From contig NZ_JAHLQK010000001.1 of the NCBI RefSeq assembly GCF_018919215.1, positions 280,430-344,429 on the forward strand: a stretch of DNA of 64,000 nt. The letters are read 5' to 3'. Both the position numbers and the translations under genes were made by a program. How positions within the stretch are numbered: the stretch's first letter is position 1; each line of letters begins with the position of its first letter. Positions 1 to 7,577 of the stretch are shown here, in pieces. This DNA is from Alkaliphilus flagellatus (lineage in GTDB: Bacteria; Bacillota; Clostridia; Peptostreptococcales; Natronincolaceae). The notes below the pieces were generated by a model. It did not search any database and was not told where the DNA came from. It saw nothing but the letters and a program-made list of their open reading frames with translations.

Positions 1-584
1 ATGCTTTAATTTCTTTACTAGATCAAAAATCAAATGAAGTTGTCAAAGAGCTTGTTAGGCTAAAGCAAATTAAACATGAAATTGATGCTTTAAAAAATTT
101 AACGGAAGAAGCCTTAACTTTAGAATATAATAAGATTGAATTAGCTTATCATAAAGAGGTATATGCTCTACGAAGTTCATTAATTGATAGGGGTACAGAT
201 AATTCTTATCCTGATTTTATTTCTTCCCTAATTGCTTTTCGTAAAAGTAGTAATGCCAGTATGATTGATTTTTTAGGGGGAGCTCTTACTATTGATAATA
301 TTCTTAAGAAAAGATTTAATAGTTTTTCTTATTTATATACTAAAGGTGAAAATGTCCATGGCAAAGATGCCACTTTAGTACGTAGAGAAGGTTGGTATCT
401 TCAAGTTTATTATAAAGGTAGTTATCAAAATATCAGTGAAATGTATACCAAGATTATTGAATATGTTGCAAAACATCAGATTAAGCTAGGCAAACATGCT
501 TATGAAGAATATCTTATTTTTGAGATTGGTGCAAAGAATCGAGATGATTATGTTACTTTAATATTGGTTGAAATGTTAGAATAA
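1..584 (+). CDS. MerR-like transcriptional regulator, 3' part (5' end outside window)
   Basis: An open frame enters from the left edge (codons from base 3) and stops at 584, so the ATG at 261 is internal. The first ~40 visible residues are a leucine-rich amphipathic helix (ALISLLDQKSNEVVKELVRL...), like the dimerisation helix that follows the winged-helix DNA-binding domain in MerR regulators. The remainder, with repeated Tyr-rich segments (RREGWYLQVYYKG near the middle and a closing YVTLILVEMLE), resembles the GyrI-like effector-binding domain of BmrR/BltR-type regulators. The DNA-binding domain lies outside the window, so the ligand and targets cannot be inferred. Family assignment is moderately sure; the truncation is only due to the window edge. 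Confidence 0.6.
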   Translation, partial: ALISLLDQKSNEVVKELVRLKQIKHEIDALKNLTEEALTLEYNKIELAYHKEVYALRSSLIDRGTDNSYPDFISSLIAFRKSSNASMIDFLGGALTIDNILKKRFNSFSYLYTKGENVHGKDATLVRREGWYLQVYYKGSYQNISEMYTKIIEYVAKHQIKLGKHAYEEYLIFEIGAKNRDDYVTLILVEMLE

Positions 585-702
585 CTTTCCTTTACAAGTA
601 TACTGATATCTGATGTAATATAAGTAAGTTGGAGCGTGTAAGTAGAGGAGTATATATGACACCAAATACAATTGAAACATCAAGATGATATTATATATTA
701 AC

Positions 703-735
703 GACATCATTATTGTCACAACAAGGCATGTTGAA
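703..735. repeat. Dispersed intergenic repeat family 1, copy 1
   Basis: The segment has a catcattattgt block followed after a short spacer by aaggcatgt. The same arrangement recurs at 17586-17632, 33202-33250 and 37058-37095, always between genes. Nature unknown; probably remnants of a non-autonomous element. Confidence 0.4.
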
Positions 736-804
736 GCCGTAACACTGCTTACAAAGTAAGCAGATGTACGTCTCATGCAACTTAGATAAAAATTAATAAT
801 ATAA

Positions 805-840
805 ACAAAGTCCCCTAGACGAGTGTTTAGGGGACTTTGT
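805..840. terminator. Rho-independent terminator, probably bidirectional
   Basis: Arms 805-820 and 825-840 pair over 16 bases with one G-T wobble around a 4-base loop, followed by five T on the plus strand. It sits between the convergent MerR-like and spoVB genes and can serve both. Confidence 0.8.
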
Positions 841-926
841 TTTTACCCTTGACCTAAGGCAAATATGGTTTCAGTGATATTTGTAGCAACAGAGACAATT
901 TTCATGGTTGCCCCATGGAGGGTAAT

Positions 927-2471
927 TTATCTATCTATTCGGAATAACATATGCAATAAATTCCTTGGGATTGCCTTTGTAGTTAAGAGGACGAATATAT
1001 AACCTAAGCCGCCAATGATAAGACTATAAACAAAACCGATGGAAAGGTGAAAATTTATTGAAAGAAACCGTTGCTGTGTCATAAAAATTAAGAATATCAT
1101 CAAAATAGCAGCAAAAAAAGGCTTTATAAGCAAATCTACATATTTGAATTTAATTTTAGTCATTTTCCATAAAGTATAAAAATCCAATATACAAATGGAT
1201 AATGTACATAGGAAAAATCCTATAAAATACCCATAAATGCCATATGTTGGATTGCCTACAAGGTAATAAATAGCAGCAAACTGAAGACTCATACTAATTA
1301 TTCGATGAATAGTAGTATTTTTTTGTTTTCCTAGACCATGTAAGATCCCTGAAAAAGTATGCTGCATGGCGAGGAAAACAGTACAAAAACCCATCATATA
1401 TATTGCTTCGCTGGCCTTTGGATCATTATATAGATAAACTGCCAACGGTTTTGCAAAAAAAACATATAGTGCAGTTAAAGGGATAGACACCAATAGGGTG
1501 ATTTTTACAGCAAGATGGATAGTATTTCTAGCAGGCTTATAATTTTTCAGAAAAACCTGTTCAGACAAGTTGGGAATAATATTGATGACGAGGGCGGATG
1601 TAACGAAATATGGAAGATATGTTAAGGGCATAGCCATGCCCATGACTCTTCCAAAGGTTGCAATGGCTTCACTGTTTGTATATCCTGAAGCCATAAGCCT
1701 ATGGGGTATTAAGATGGCATTGACAAATTGCAGAATAACATTAAAAAATCCTGATATGGTCAATGGGGCGGATATAGTTAGTATTTGCCATAATAGTTTG
1801 GTCATCTTGATTGGAGTAGGGATCACATATGGGAGTCTTTTAGTGAAGCGGGTTTGTATGAAAAGCAGCCATATCAAGTCAAAAAACTCACCTATGCTAA
1901 TTCCGCAAATGGCAATGAAGGCTCCTTGAATAGGATCTAATGGGTAAATATAATACAGCAAGCCTATAACAATAATAAATCGCGTAACGTGTTCAACAAT
2001 TTCAGAAATACTGGCAGTACCCATCATTTTTAACCCATAATAATAGCCTCTGATAACAGATGTCATAGAAATCAAAACCATGGCTGGAGGAAGCAAATAA
2101 ATACAGCGTAAGGCATCTTGATTTCTAAATATCTTCAAAGCAATAAATCTACTAAATAAAATAAGGATCAAACTTAACCCTATGGATAGGGCTAAGGTAA
2201 ATAATAGAGCCACTTTATAAGTTTTTCTAACAGCATCATAGTTATTTTTAGAATTATATTCTGCGATTAACTTGGATACAGCTGTAGGGATACCGGCAGT
2301 GGTAATAATAAGAAAAATCATAAGAACAGGCATTATCATTTGAAATAAACCAATGCCTTCAGCTCCTATAAGCTTTGATAATAATATGTCATAGCTAAAT
2401 CCAATAAATCGAATAAAAAAATTAACTAATGTCAATAAAATAGATCCATAAACAAAACTATTCTTTTTCAA
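927..2471 (-). CDS. spoVB: Stage V sporulation protein B-like polysaccharide/lipid II flippase
   Basis: This 514-residue, very hydrophobic protein has about 14 predicted membrane segments and the MATE/MOP-superfamily flippase layout. The N-terminal KNSFVYGSILLTLVNFFIRFIG and the conserved GIPTAVSKLIAEYN segment are typical of SpoVB/YtgP-type proteins. In Bacillus, SpoVB is needed for spore cortex synthesis and is thought to flip peptidoglycan precursors across the membrane. Length matches the family. The start is TTG at 2471, preceded on its strand by a GAGGTGAT ribosome site. It is transcribed alone and ends at the terminator at 805-840. Paralogues such as YkvU or YabM/MurJ-like flippases cannot be excluded from sequence alone, but the gene supports a spore-forming host. 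Confidence 0.85.
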   Translation of the reverse strand: MKKNSFVYGSILLTLVNFFIRFIGFSYDILLSKLIGAEGIGLFQMIMPVLMIFLIITTAGIPTAVSKLIAEYNSKNNYDAVRKTYKVALLFTLALSIGLSLILILFSRFIALKIFRNQDALRCIYLLPPAMVLISMTSVIRGYYYGLKMMGTASISEIVEHVTRFIIVIGLLYYIYPLDPIQGAFIAICGISIGEFFDLIWLLFIQTRFTKRLPYVIPTPIKMTKLLWQILTISAPLTISGFFNVILQFVNAILIPHRLMASGYTNSEAIATFGRVMGMAMPLTYLPYFVTSALVINIIPNLSEQVFLKNYKPARNTIHLAVKITLLVSIPLTALYVFFAKPLAVYLYNDPKASEAIYMMGFCTVFLAMQHTFSGILHGLGKQKNTTIHRIISMSLQFAAIYYLVGNPTYGIYGYFIGFFLCTLSICILDFYTLWKMTKIKFKYVDLLIKPFFAAILMIFLIFMTQQRFLSINFHLSIGFVYSLIIGGLGYIFVLLTTKAIPRNLLHMLFRIDR

Positions 2472-2659
2472 ATCATCACCTCGCCGATATTCACACTGTA
2501 TGCACAGGATACGTAACTATATATATTATTGTAGATAAGATTAAATACCCGAAATTTCATCAGAAAAATTAGAAGAAAACAATGAGGCTAAAGGGTCTCG
2601 TGTCAGGAATGTCAAAGAGCACGGGCAAAGCGAAGTAGGATTGGAAACATTCTACGACG

Positions 2660-2677
2660 GAAGCCGTAACACTGCTT
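2660..2677 (+). repeat. 18-base repeat shared with 733-750
   Basis: The string gaagccgtaacactgctt is identical at 733-750 and 2660-2677 on the same strand; flanks diverge. Origin unknown. Confidence 0.4.
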
Positions 2678-2737
2678 GCAAGGAATATAGTCTATAAAAA
2701 ATAAAATTTGTTCGTTCACACTCACAAACTTTATGGC

Positions 2738-2774
2738 GTACTCAATTTTAAGCTTCGCTTAAAATTTCAAGTAC
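2738..2774. repeat. Palindromic repeat family 2, copy 1
   Basis: Near-perfect inverted repeat with a ttc loop: gtact-c-aattttaagc pairs with gcttaaaatt-tca-agtac. A clearly related palindrome lies at 63014-63053, and the following ttaaaa is also shared, so this is a dispersed element rather than a local terminator. Confidence 0.55.
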
Positions 2775-2899
2775 TTAAAACTAAAACAAATTCTAAGTGA
2801 TTAAAATTTGTTTATAAAGGAAATACTTATACTGACATTATAAAGCAAAGAACATATAAATAATGTGTATTGTGCCTTTATTATGAAATGGGGAAATAT

Positions 2900-3244
2900 A
2901 TGGATATATTAGAAAGAAAGATATTTGAATCAGTACCAGGTAAACAAGTGACATTAGCACATATTATAGCAAATCCAGATGATCGAATTTTTGAGAAATT
3001 AGGCTTGAATGATGAAAGGTATCGTGCAATTGGTATTTTAACCATAACCCCACCAGAGGTTGCAATCATCGCTGTGGATATAGCTAAAAAGACTGCACCT
3101 ATTAAAATAGGATTTGTTGATAGGTTCAGTGGGTCTGTATTTATCTTAGGGGATGTGTCAGCTGTACAATCTGCTATGGAACAGGTTGTTATTTCTTTAA
3201 GAGAACTTATGCAGTTTTCTGTCCCCAAAATAACAAGAACATAA
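2900..3244 (+). CDS. eutS: Ethanolamine microcompartment shell protein EutS (copy 1)
   Basis: A single-domain circularly permuted BMC hexamer-forming shell protein of about 114 residues. The opening MDILERKIFESVPGKQVTLA aligns with the EutS signature (VPGKQVTLAHII), followed by GILTITPPEVAIIAVDIA and GFVDRFSGSVFILGDVS. The open frame has ATGs at 2870, 2888 and 2900; I prefer 2900 because the protein then starts like known EutS and ggggaa at 2890-2895 is suitably placed, although 2888 is possible. EutS forms bent hexamers at shell edges. It is the first gene of the eut locus and is followed after 16 bases by eutP. A second eutS lies at 5616-5960, so this locus carries two non-identical copies. 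Confidence 0.9.
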   Translation: MDILERKIFESVPGKQVTLAHIIANPDDRIFEKLGLNDERYRAIGILTITPPEVAIIAVDIAKKTAPIKIGFVDRFSGSVFILGDVSAVQSAMEQVVISLRELMQFSVPKITRT

Positions 3245-3260
3245 TAGGTGGGCATAGAAA

Positions 3261-3704
3261 ATGAAAAAAATTATGTTAATTGGATCAGTTGGAAGTGGGA
3301 AAACCACCCTTTGCCAAAGGATTCAAGGAGAGAGCATTAAATATAAAAAAACACAATCAGTTGAGTTCTATCCTCAGATGATTGACACACCAGGTGAGTT
3401 TGTCTTACATAGAAGATTTTATAGCGCTTTACAAATGATGGCTGCTAGTTCAGATATTATTGGATTCGTTTGTAGCGTAACGGAATTAGGCCAAACATTT
3501 TCACCCCATTTTGCACAAAATTTTACGAAACCATGTATAGGAATTATTACAAAGATAGATTTAGCACCAAATGAAGACGCTATTATAAATGCTGAGAAGA
3601 GATTAGAATTAGCAGGTGTTGAGAAAATCTTTCGTCTCTCTGCTGTTGAAGATAAAGGAGTAGCAGAGTTGATAACCTATCTTTCTAAGGAGAAGGAGGG
3701 ATAA
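3261..3704 (+). CDS. eutP: EutP/PduV-family P-loop NTPase
   Basis: A 147-residue small GTPase-like protein with P-loop GSVGSGKT at residues 8-15, switch-type DTPGE at 42-46 and a TKID guanine-specificity motif at 97-100. EutP/PduV proteins accompany ethanolamine and propanediol microcompartments. PduV associates with the shell and has been linked to its movement, and some EutP proteins were reported to have acetate kinase activity, which would convert acetyl-phosphate made by the PduL-type enzyme of this locus into ATP. No dedicated ackA is seen in the window. Start ATG at 3261 follows a usable purine-rich site. It sits one base before the next gene's TTG start, indicating translational coupling. 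Confidence 0.88.
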   Translation: MKKIMLIGSVGSGKTTLCQRIQGESIKYKKTQSVEFYPQMIDTPGEFVLHRRFYSALQMMAASSDIIGFVCSVTELGQTFSPHFAQNFTKPCIGIITKIDLAPNEDAIINAEKRLELAGVEKIFRLSAVEDKGVAELITYLSKEKEG

Positions 3705-3705
3705 A

Positions 3706-4284
3706 TTGCAAATTTATACTAGAACTGGTGATAAAGGATATACTAAGATAATCGGTGGTATTCAATTAGCAAAAGATAGTCAACGTATAAAGGCATATGG
3801 AACTATTGATGAATTAAATAGTTTTGTAGGATATGCTATTACACTTATAAAGAACAATGATTCTTTGAAGAAGGAATTAATACAGATCCAACAGTATTTA
3901 TTTGATTGTGGCAACGATTTAGCAACGCCAACAGGAAAAGGAACGTACCGAGTTACATCTGCTTTGACAGAATGGATTGAAAAGTGTATTGATGCTCATG
4001 CAGGTGTTCCTCAAGAAGTGGAGTCTTTTATTTTGCCAGGTGGTTCACAAGCAGCAAGTATTTTGCATATTTGTAGAACAATTGCCAGGAGAGCAGAAAG
4101 AGAGATAGTAACGTTCCAATGGACTAATGATATGAATGAAGAAGTTTTGATATTTGTTAATCGCTTATCAGATTACTTTTTTTCAATAGCACGTGTTGCA
4201 AATGCAAATGAAGGCATAGAAGATGTGCTTTATGAAAGAAGTGGAAAGGTATTCCATATGGATTTGAAAAAAGAAGATTTATAA
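3706..4284 (+). CDS. PduO-type ATP:cob(I)alamin adenosyltransferase
   Basis: A 192-residue protein with the PduO-type N-terminal motif TRTGDKGYT (residues 5-13), the ATP-binding arginine helix RTIARRAEREIV and the C-terminal VNRLSDYFFSIAR helix. It transfers adenosyl from ATP to cob(I)alamin, making the AdoCbl cofactor of ethanolamine ammonia-lyase. TTG at 3706 immediately follows the eutP stop and a GGAGGGATAA ribosome site inside eutP, so TTG is preferred. The window also has a second, unrelated adenosyltransferase of EutT type (13127-13864); this one should not be labelled eutT on family grounds, although clostridial annotations often do so. Confidence 0.88.
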   Translation: MQIYTRTGDKGYTKIIGGIQLAKDSQRIKAYGTIDELNSFVGYAITLIKNNDSLKKELIQIQQYLFDCGNDLATPTGKGTYRVTSALTEWIEKCIDAHAGVPQEVESFILPGGSQAASILHICRTIARRAEREIVTFQWTNDMNEEVLIFVNRLSDYFFSIARVANANEGIEDVLYERSGKVFHMDLKKEDL

Positions 4285-4352
4285 TAACTAGGAATACATT
4301 TTTTAAAAGGCGTTACAAGATTAAGACTTAATGACATTCTATCTAAAAACAG

Positions 4353-4430
4353 AGCATAATGGCGTGCTAATTTTTAGTGACGAAGCTATAAGAAAATAAT
4401 CGGATCAATTTGTTTTTCTATGGCTTTTTT
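4353..4430 (+). promoter_or_regulatory. Candidate EutV (ANTAR) antiterminator leader with terminator, upstream of eutG
   Basis: Hairpin P1 pairs 4353-4357 with 4364-4368 (one G-U) and closes on the hexaloop aatggc, which fits the AnnGnn rule for ANTAR-recognised RNAs. A second short hairpin (4375-4378 with 4385-4388) has loop gacgaa, so it has G instead of A at position 1. Its 3' arm overlaps the 5' arm of a terminator (4383-4395 with 4414-4426, one bulged A) ending in six T. The dual-hairpin plus overlapping-terminator layout is that established for EutV in Enterococcus; P2 here is imperfect. Confidence 0.55.
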
Positions 4431-4451
4431 GTTAGAAAGGAGCAGTATGCT

Positions 4452-5591
4452 ATGCAAGAAATAAGATTTGGAACAACATTATATATTGGTACAGAAAGCC
4501 TAAAAAGATTATCGGATTTCAAGAATGAAAAGATTTTCATAGTAACAGACTCTTTTATTGCTTCATCAGAGTTACTTCCACATATTAAAAGCTATATTGA
4601 TAGTAGCACAGAAACAATGGTATTTTCTGGAGTTATTCCAGATCCCCCAATTGATAACATTGTTGCTGGGTTAGAATATAGCAAGGGTTTTCCAGCTACA
4701 ATTTTATTAGCAATAGGTGGTGGCTCTGCCATAGATGCAGCAAAAGCTATACTTTATTTTGGTAAATTGACTGATAGATTTAGTGAGATACGATTTGTCA
4801 CTATTCCTACAACAAGTGGAACGGGTTCAGAGGTTACGAATTTCTCGATTATCACCGATGATGAAAAGGAAATAAAATATCCATTGATTACGGATGAAAT
4901 ATTGCCAGATGAAGCTATTTTAGATTCTGGTCTTGTTGCAGGTTTACCACCTAAGCAAACTGCTGATACAGGTATTGATGTTCTTACTCATGCTATAGAA
5001 GCTTATGTTTCCACTAGTGCCAATGATATCTCTGATGCTTTAAGTGAAAAAGCTATACGCTATGTATTCACTTACTTAGATAGAGCTTATAAGGATGGAA
5101 ATGATAAAGAAGCACGTGAAAAAATGCATATGGCATCAACAATGGCTGGAATGGCCTTTAACATAGCTTCACTAGGGTTAAACCATGGTATAGCACATGC
5201 AGCAGGAGCACGTTGGCATATTCCACATGGAAGGATAAATGGTATCTTATTACCAAGTATTATTCGCTATAATGCAGGGGTTACTGAAGGGAAATATACT
5301 AATAACACTACCCTTGCTGCAAATCGGTATGCAGAAATTGCTAAATTTTTAGGATTAAATGCTGGAAACCCACAAATGGGTGTACGAAGTTTAGTAAATG
5401 CAATCCTTGCACTTCAAAAGAGACTCTCCATTCCAAGGAGTCTTTCTGAGTGGGGAGTTAGTAAGGAACAATTTGAATCAGATAAAAATGCAATAGCAGA
5501 AGCTGCTCTTGCAGATCGTTGTACAGCAACAAACCCTATTGTCCCAACTAAAGAGGATGTAATTAGTATTCTAGGAAAATTATTTATATAA
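4452..5591 (+). CDS. eutG: Iron-containing alcohol dehydrogenase EutG
   Basis: A 379-residue group III Fe-dependent alcohol dehydrogenase. Visible motifs are the nucleotide-binding GGGSAIDAAKA, the IPTTSGTGSEVT loop and metal-binding histidines in LNHGIAHAAGARWHIPHGR. In the eut pathway it reduces acetaldehyde to ethanol and recycles NADH to NAD+ inside the compartment. The frame is open from 4410, but ATG 4452 is placed by the GAAAGGAG site at 4435-4442 and removes a hydrophobic extension unlike the family. It lies behind the candidate antiterminator at 4353-4430. A butanol-dehydrogenase-like role is biochemically possible; context strongly favours EutG. Confidence 0.87.
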   Translation: MQEIRFGTTLYIGTESLKRLSDFKNEKIFIVTDSFIASSELLPHIKSYIDSSTETMVFSGVIPDPPIDNIVAGLEYSKGFPATILLAIGGGSAIDAAKAILYFGKLTDRFSEIRFVTIPTTSGTGSEVTNFSIITDDEKEIKYPLITDEILPDEAILDSGLVAGLPPKQTADTGIDVLTHAIEAYVSTSANDISDALSEKAIRYVFTYLDRAYKDGNDKEAREKMHMASTMAGMAFNIASLGLNHGIAHAAGARWHIPHGRINGILLPSIIRYNAGVTEGKYTNNTTLAANRYAEIAKFLGLNAGNPQMGVRSLVNAILALQKRLSIPRSLSEWGVSKEQFESDKNAIAEAALADRCTATNPIVPTKEDVISILGKLFI

Positions 5592-5615
5592 GTTTTGATT
5601 AAATGAGGTGATTAC

Positions 5616-5960
5616 TTGGAGGTAAATGAGAGAATTATACAGGAATATGTTCCTGGTAAGCAAATCACCGTTGCACATGTTATTGCAAAAGCTGATTCAG
5701 AACTATATGAAAAGATGGGGATAGTAGAACCTAGAAATGAAGCAGTCGGAATTTTAACTATAACACCAAGTGAAGCATCAATTATCGCTGTTGATATAGC
5801 AACAAAAGCCGCTGAAATAGAAATTGGCTTTGTTGACAGATTTTCAGGTGCAGTGGTTATAATAGGGGACGTTTCCTCGGTTAAGATTGCTTTAGAAAAC
5901 ATTTTAGAAACCATGGAAAGTCTTTTAGATTTTACTGTTGTACCTTTATCTAGCACTTGA
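5616..5960 (+). CDS. eutS: Ethanolamine microcompartment shell protein EutS (copy 2)
   Basis: A 114-residue EutS-type shell protein with YVPGKQITVAHVIA, GILTITPSEASIIAVDIA and GFVDRFSGAVVIIGDVSS. The start is TTG at 5616 behind a GAGGTG site (5604-5609); the opening MEVNERIIQEYVPGK matches known EutS. It is closely related to copy 1 at 2900 but differs throughout, so it is an old duplication rather than a recent repeat. It follows eutG by 24 bases and precedes the eutA leader terminator. Two EutS paralogues may let the shell vary its edge composition. Confidence 0.9.
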   Translation: MEVNERIIQEYVPGKQITVAHVIAKADSELYEKMGIVEPRNEAVGILTITPSEASIIAVDIATKAAEIEIGFVDRFSGAVVIIGDVSSVKIALENILETMESLLDFTVVPLSST

Positions 5961-6002
5961 AGGAATAAAAACTATAATTACATTTAAAAATTAATATATA
6001 AA

Positions 6003-6086
6003 CTATGACAACGAGATCATAGATAAAAGCAAAGGCGCTTAATAAGGGGACAATTATGGACCTTTTATTAAGCGTTTCTTTTTTAA
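6003..6086 (+). promoter_or_regulatory. EutV (ANTAR)-type dual-hairpin antiterminator and terminator upstream of eutA
   Basis: P1 pairs 6003-6008 with 6017-6022; inside a C-A mismatch the hexaloop is aacgag. P2 pairs 6027-6030 with 6037-6040 around the hexaloop aaaggc. Both loops have A at position 1 and G at position 4, the signature for ANTAR-domain proteins such as EutV. The 3' arm of P2 lies inside the 5' arm of a strong terminator (6036-6049 with 6061-6074, then a T-rich run), so forming P2 would prevent termination. This fits EutV antitermination induced by ethanolamine, although no eutV is in the window. Confidence 0.75.
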
Positions 6087-6126
6087 AGTTTTAAAATGTA
6101 CAACATATTCAAAAGGAGTAGATAAG

Positions 6127-7557
6127 ATGTCAGAAACTTTATTAAGCGTTGGTATTGATATTGGAACATCAACAACACAATTAATTTTGTCAGAACTTTC
6201 AATTGAAAATATGGCATCAGTTTTTACAATTCCAAGGGTTTCCATTACGGATAAAAAGGTGATATTTAAGAGTGATATTATCTTTACTCCTATATTAGAA
6301 AACAATCTAATAGATTCTGATGGTATAAAGGCATTTGTAGAGCAGCAATACAAAAGAGCAGGTATTACAAAATCAGATATTCAGACTGGGGCAGTCATTA
6401 TAACTGGGGAAACAGTCCGAAAGGAAAATTCCCAGACAGTCGCTAAAGCTTTAAGCGGTTTTGCTGGAGATTTTGTTGTGGCAACAGCTGGTCCCGATTT
6501 AGAGAGCATTATCGCTGGTAAAGGAGCAGGGACTTATTCCTATTCTGAAAGCCAACACACAACGGCGGTAAACCTTGATATTGGAGGCGGGACAACAAAT
6601 CTAGTAGTATTTAACGATGGGGATATTGAAGATACAGCTTGCTTTGATATTGGGGGTCGCTTGATAAAGGTGGATACCAATGAAATCATTTGTTATATTT
6701 CCCCAAAAGTGAAGGAAATCATCAAAAGAGAATCTTTAGATATTCACCTAAATGAAAAGATAAATCTTAAGGAATTAGATAAACTTTTAGATATATTTGT
6801 ACAGGTATTGGAAAACAGCATTGGATTAGGTAAAAAGAGTCCTTATTTTGACTTGTTGATAACCAACAAACCATTGAACACAAAGCTTCAAATTAAATTT
6901 ATTTCATTTTCAGGTGGCGTAGCAGATGGCATTACAAAAGAAAGTTTACAAAATCCCTTTGCATATGGTGATATTGGACTTTTGTTAGGTAAGAAAATAA
7001 GTGGTTCACTCCTTATGACAGCCCTTAAGGTGATTCCAACTGTAGAAACTATTCGTGCAACTGTAGTAGGAGCAGGATCACACACCACTGATGTTTCTGG
7101 GAGTACAATCACCTATAAAGAAGATATACTTCCACTTAAAAATATTCCTATATTACAGTTATCCAAAGACGATGAAAGTGCGAATAATTGTGGGAATTTA
7201 GGGGATATTATTCAAGAAAAAGTAAAATGGTTTATGGTAGGTGGAGAAGTGCAAATTATTGGATTAGGTGTAGAAGGTATACATAGCCCATCCTTCCAAT
7301 TTATTCAGGGTTTGGCAAAAGAAATAATAAGGGGTTTAGATATGTTGATTCGGGAGAAATTGCCACTTGTTATTATAGTGAAAGAAGATATGGCAAAGGC
7401 ACTAGGTAATAGCCTTTATGCACATCTTCCTAAAGATTATCCATTTGTATGTATAGATAGTGTTCATGTACGAAATGGAGATTATATCGATATTGGAAAG
7501 CCCATTGCAGCAGGTTCTGTTTTACCAGTAGTAGTAAAGACATTAGTATTTAGTTAA
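6127..7557 (+). CDS. eutA: Ethanolamine ammonia-lyase reactivating factor EutA
   Basis: A 476-residue ASKHA-fold ATPase with phosphate-binding GIDIGTSTTQLILSEL near residue 9 and a second NLDIGGGTTNLVVF near residue 150, both typical of EutA. EutA exchanges damaged cobalamin in ethanolamine ammonia-lyase in an ATP-dependent way and so keeps EutBC active. The ATG at 6127 follows AAAAGGAG. It is the first gene after the ANTAR-type leader and is followed by eutB after 20 bases, so the lyase and its reactivator are expected to be co-induced. Length agrees with the family. Confidence 0.93.
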   Translation: MSETLLSVGIDIGTSTTQLILSELSIENMASVFTIPRVSITDKKVIFKSDIIFTPILENNLIDSDGIKAFVEQQYKRAGITKSDIQTGAVIITGETVRKENSQTVAKALSGFAGDFVVATAGPDLESIIAGKGAGTYSYSESQHTTAVNLDIGGGTTNLVVFNDGDIEDTACFDIGGRLIKVDTNEIICYISPKVKEIIKRESLDIHLNEKINLKELDKLLDIFVQVLENSIGLGKKSPYFDLLITNKPLNTKLQIKFISFSGGVADGITKESLQNPFAYGDIGLLLGKKISGSLLMTALKVIPTVETIRATVVGAGSHTTDVSGSTITYKEDILPLKNIPILQLSKDDESANNCGNLGDIIQEKVKWFMVGGEVQIIGLGVEGIHSPSFQFIQGLAKEIIRGLDMLIREKLPLVIIVKEDMAKALGNSLYAHLPKDYPFVCIDSVHVRNGDYIDIGKPIAAGSVLPVVVKTLVFS

Positions 7558-7577
7558 AGATAAAAGGAGGATGTACA

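Larger units (their letters stand above)
585..926. other. Intergenic region with repeat fragments and a terminator
   Basis: No convincing gene. It holds one copy of a dispersed motif (703-735), an 18-base string shared with 2660-2677 (733-750, followed by a small gcttac/gtaagc hairpin), and a strong terminator hairpin (805-840) between the convergent flanking genes. Confidence 0.6.
2472..2899. other. Gap between spoVB and eut locus; presumed eut leader/promoter region
   Basis: No gene. The left part (about 2577-2690) is relatively GC-rich and includes an 18-base string (2660-2677) identical to 733-750. A palindromic repeat occupies 2738-2774, and an AT-rich hairpin (2784-2792 with 2805-2813) lies before eutS without a T-run. 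I looked for a cobalamin riboswitch and for paired AnnGnn-loop hairpins as in other eut leaders and found neither convincingly. Promoters for both divergent genes should lie here. Confidence 0.4.

Noticed and set aside
576-776. Minus-strand 66-codon frame
   Set aside because: Overlaps repeat sequence, has no ribosome site and reads as a low-complexity hydrophobic string; no family resemblance.
733-780. Group II intron domain V-like hairpin
   Set aside because: gagccgt-like similarity is limited to a few bases and the catalytic AGC triad context is missing.
2577-2690. Possible cobalamin riboswitch upstream of eutS
   Set aside because: Some gggcaaagcg/gacggaagccg patterns attracted attention, but no B12 box (gccactg) or consistent stems were found.
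2881-3255. Minus-strand frame of 124 codons
   Set aside because: Exact shadow of eutS on the opposite strand; composition follows the sense gene.
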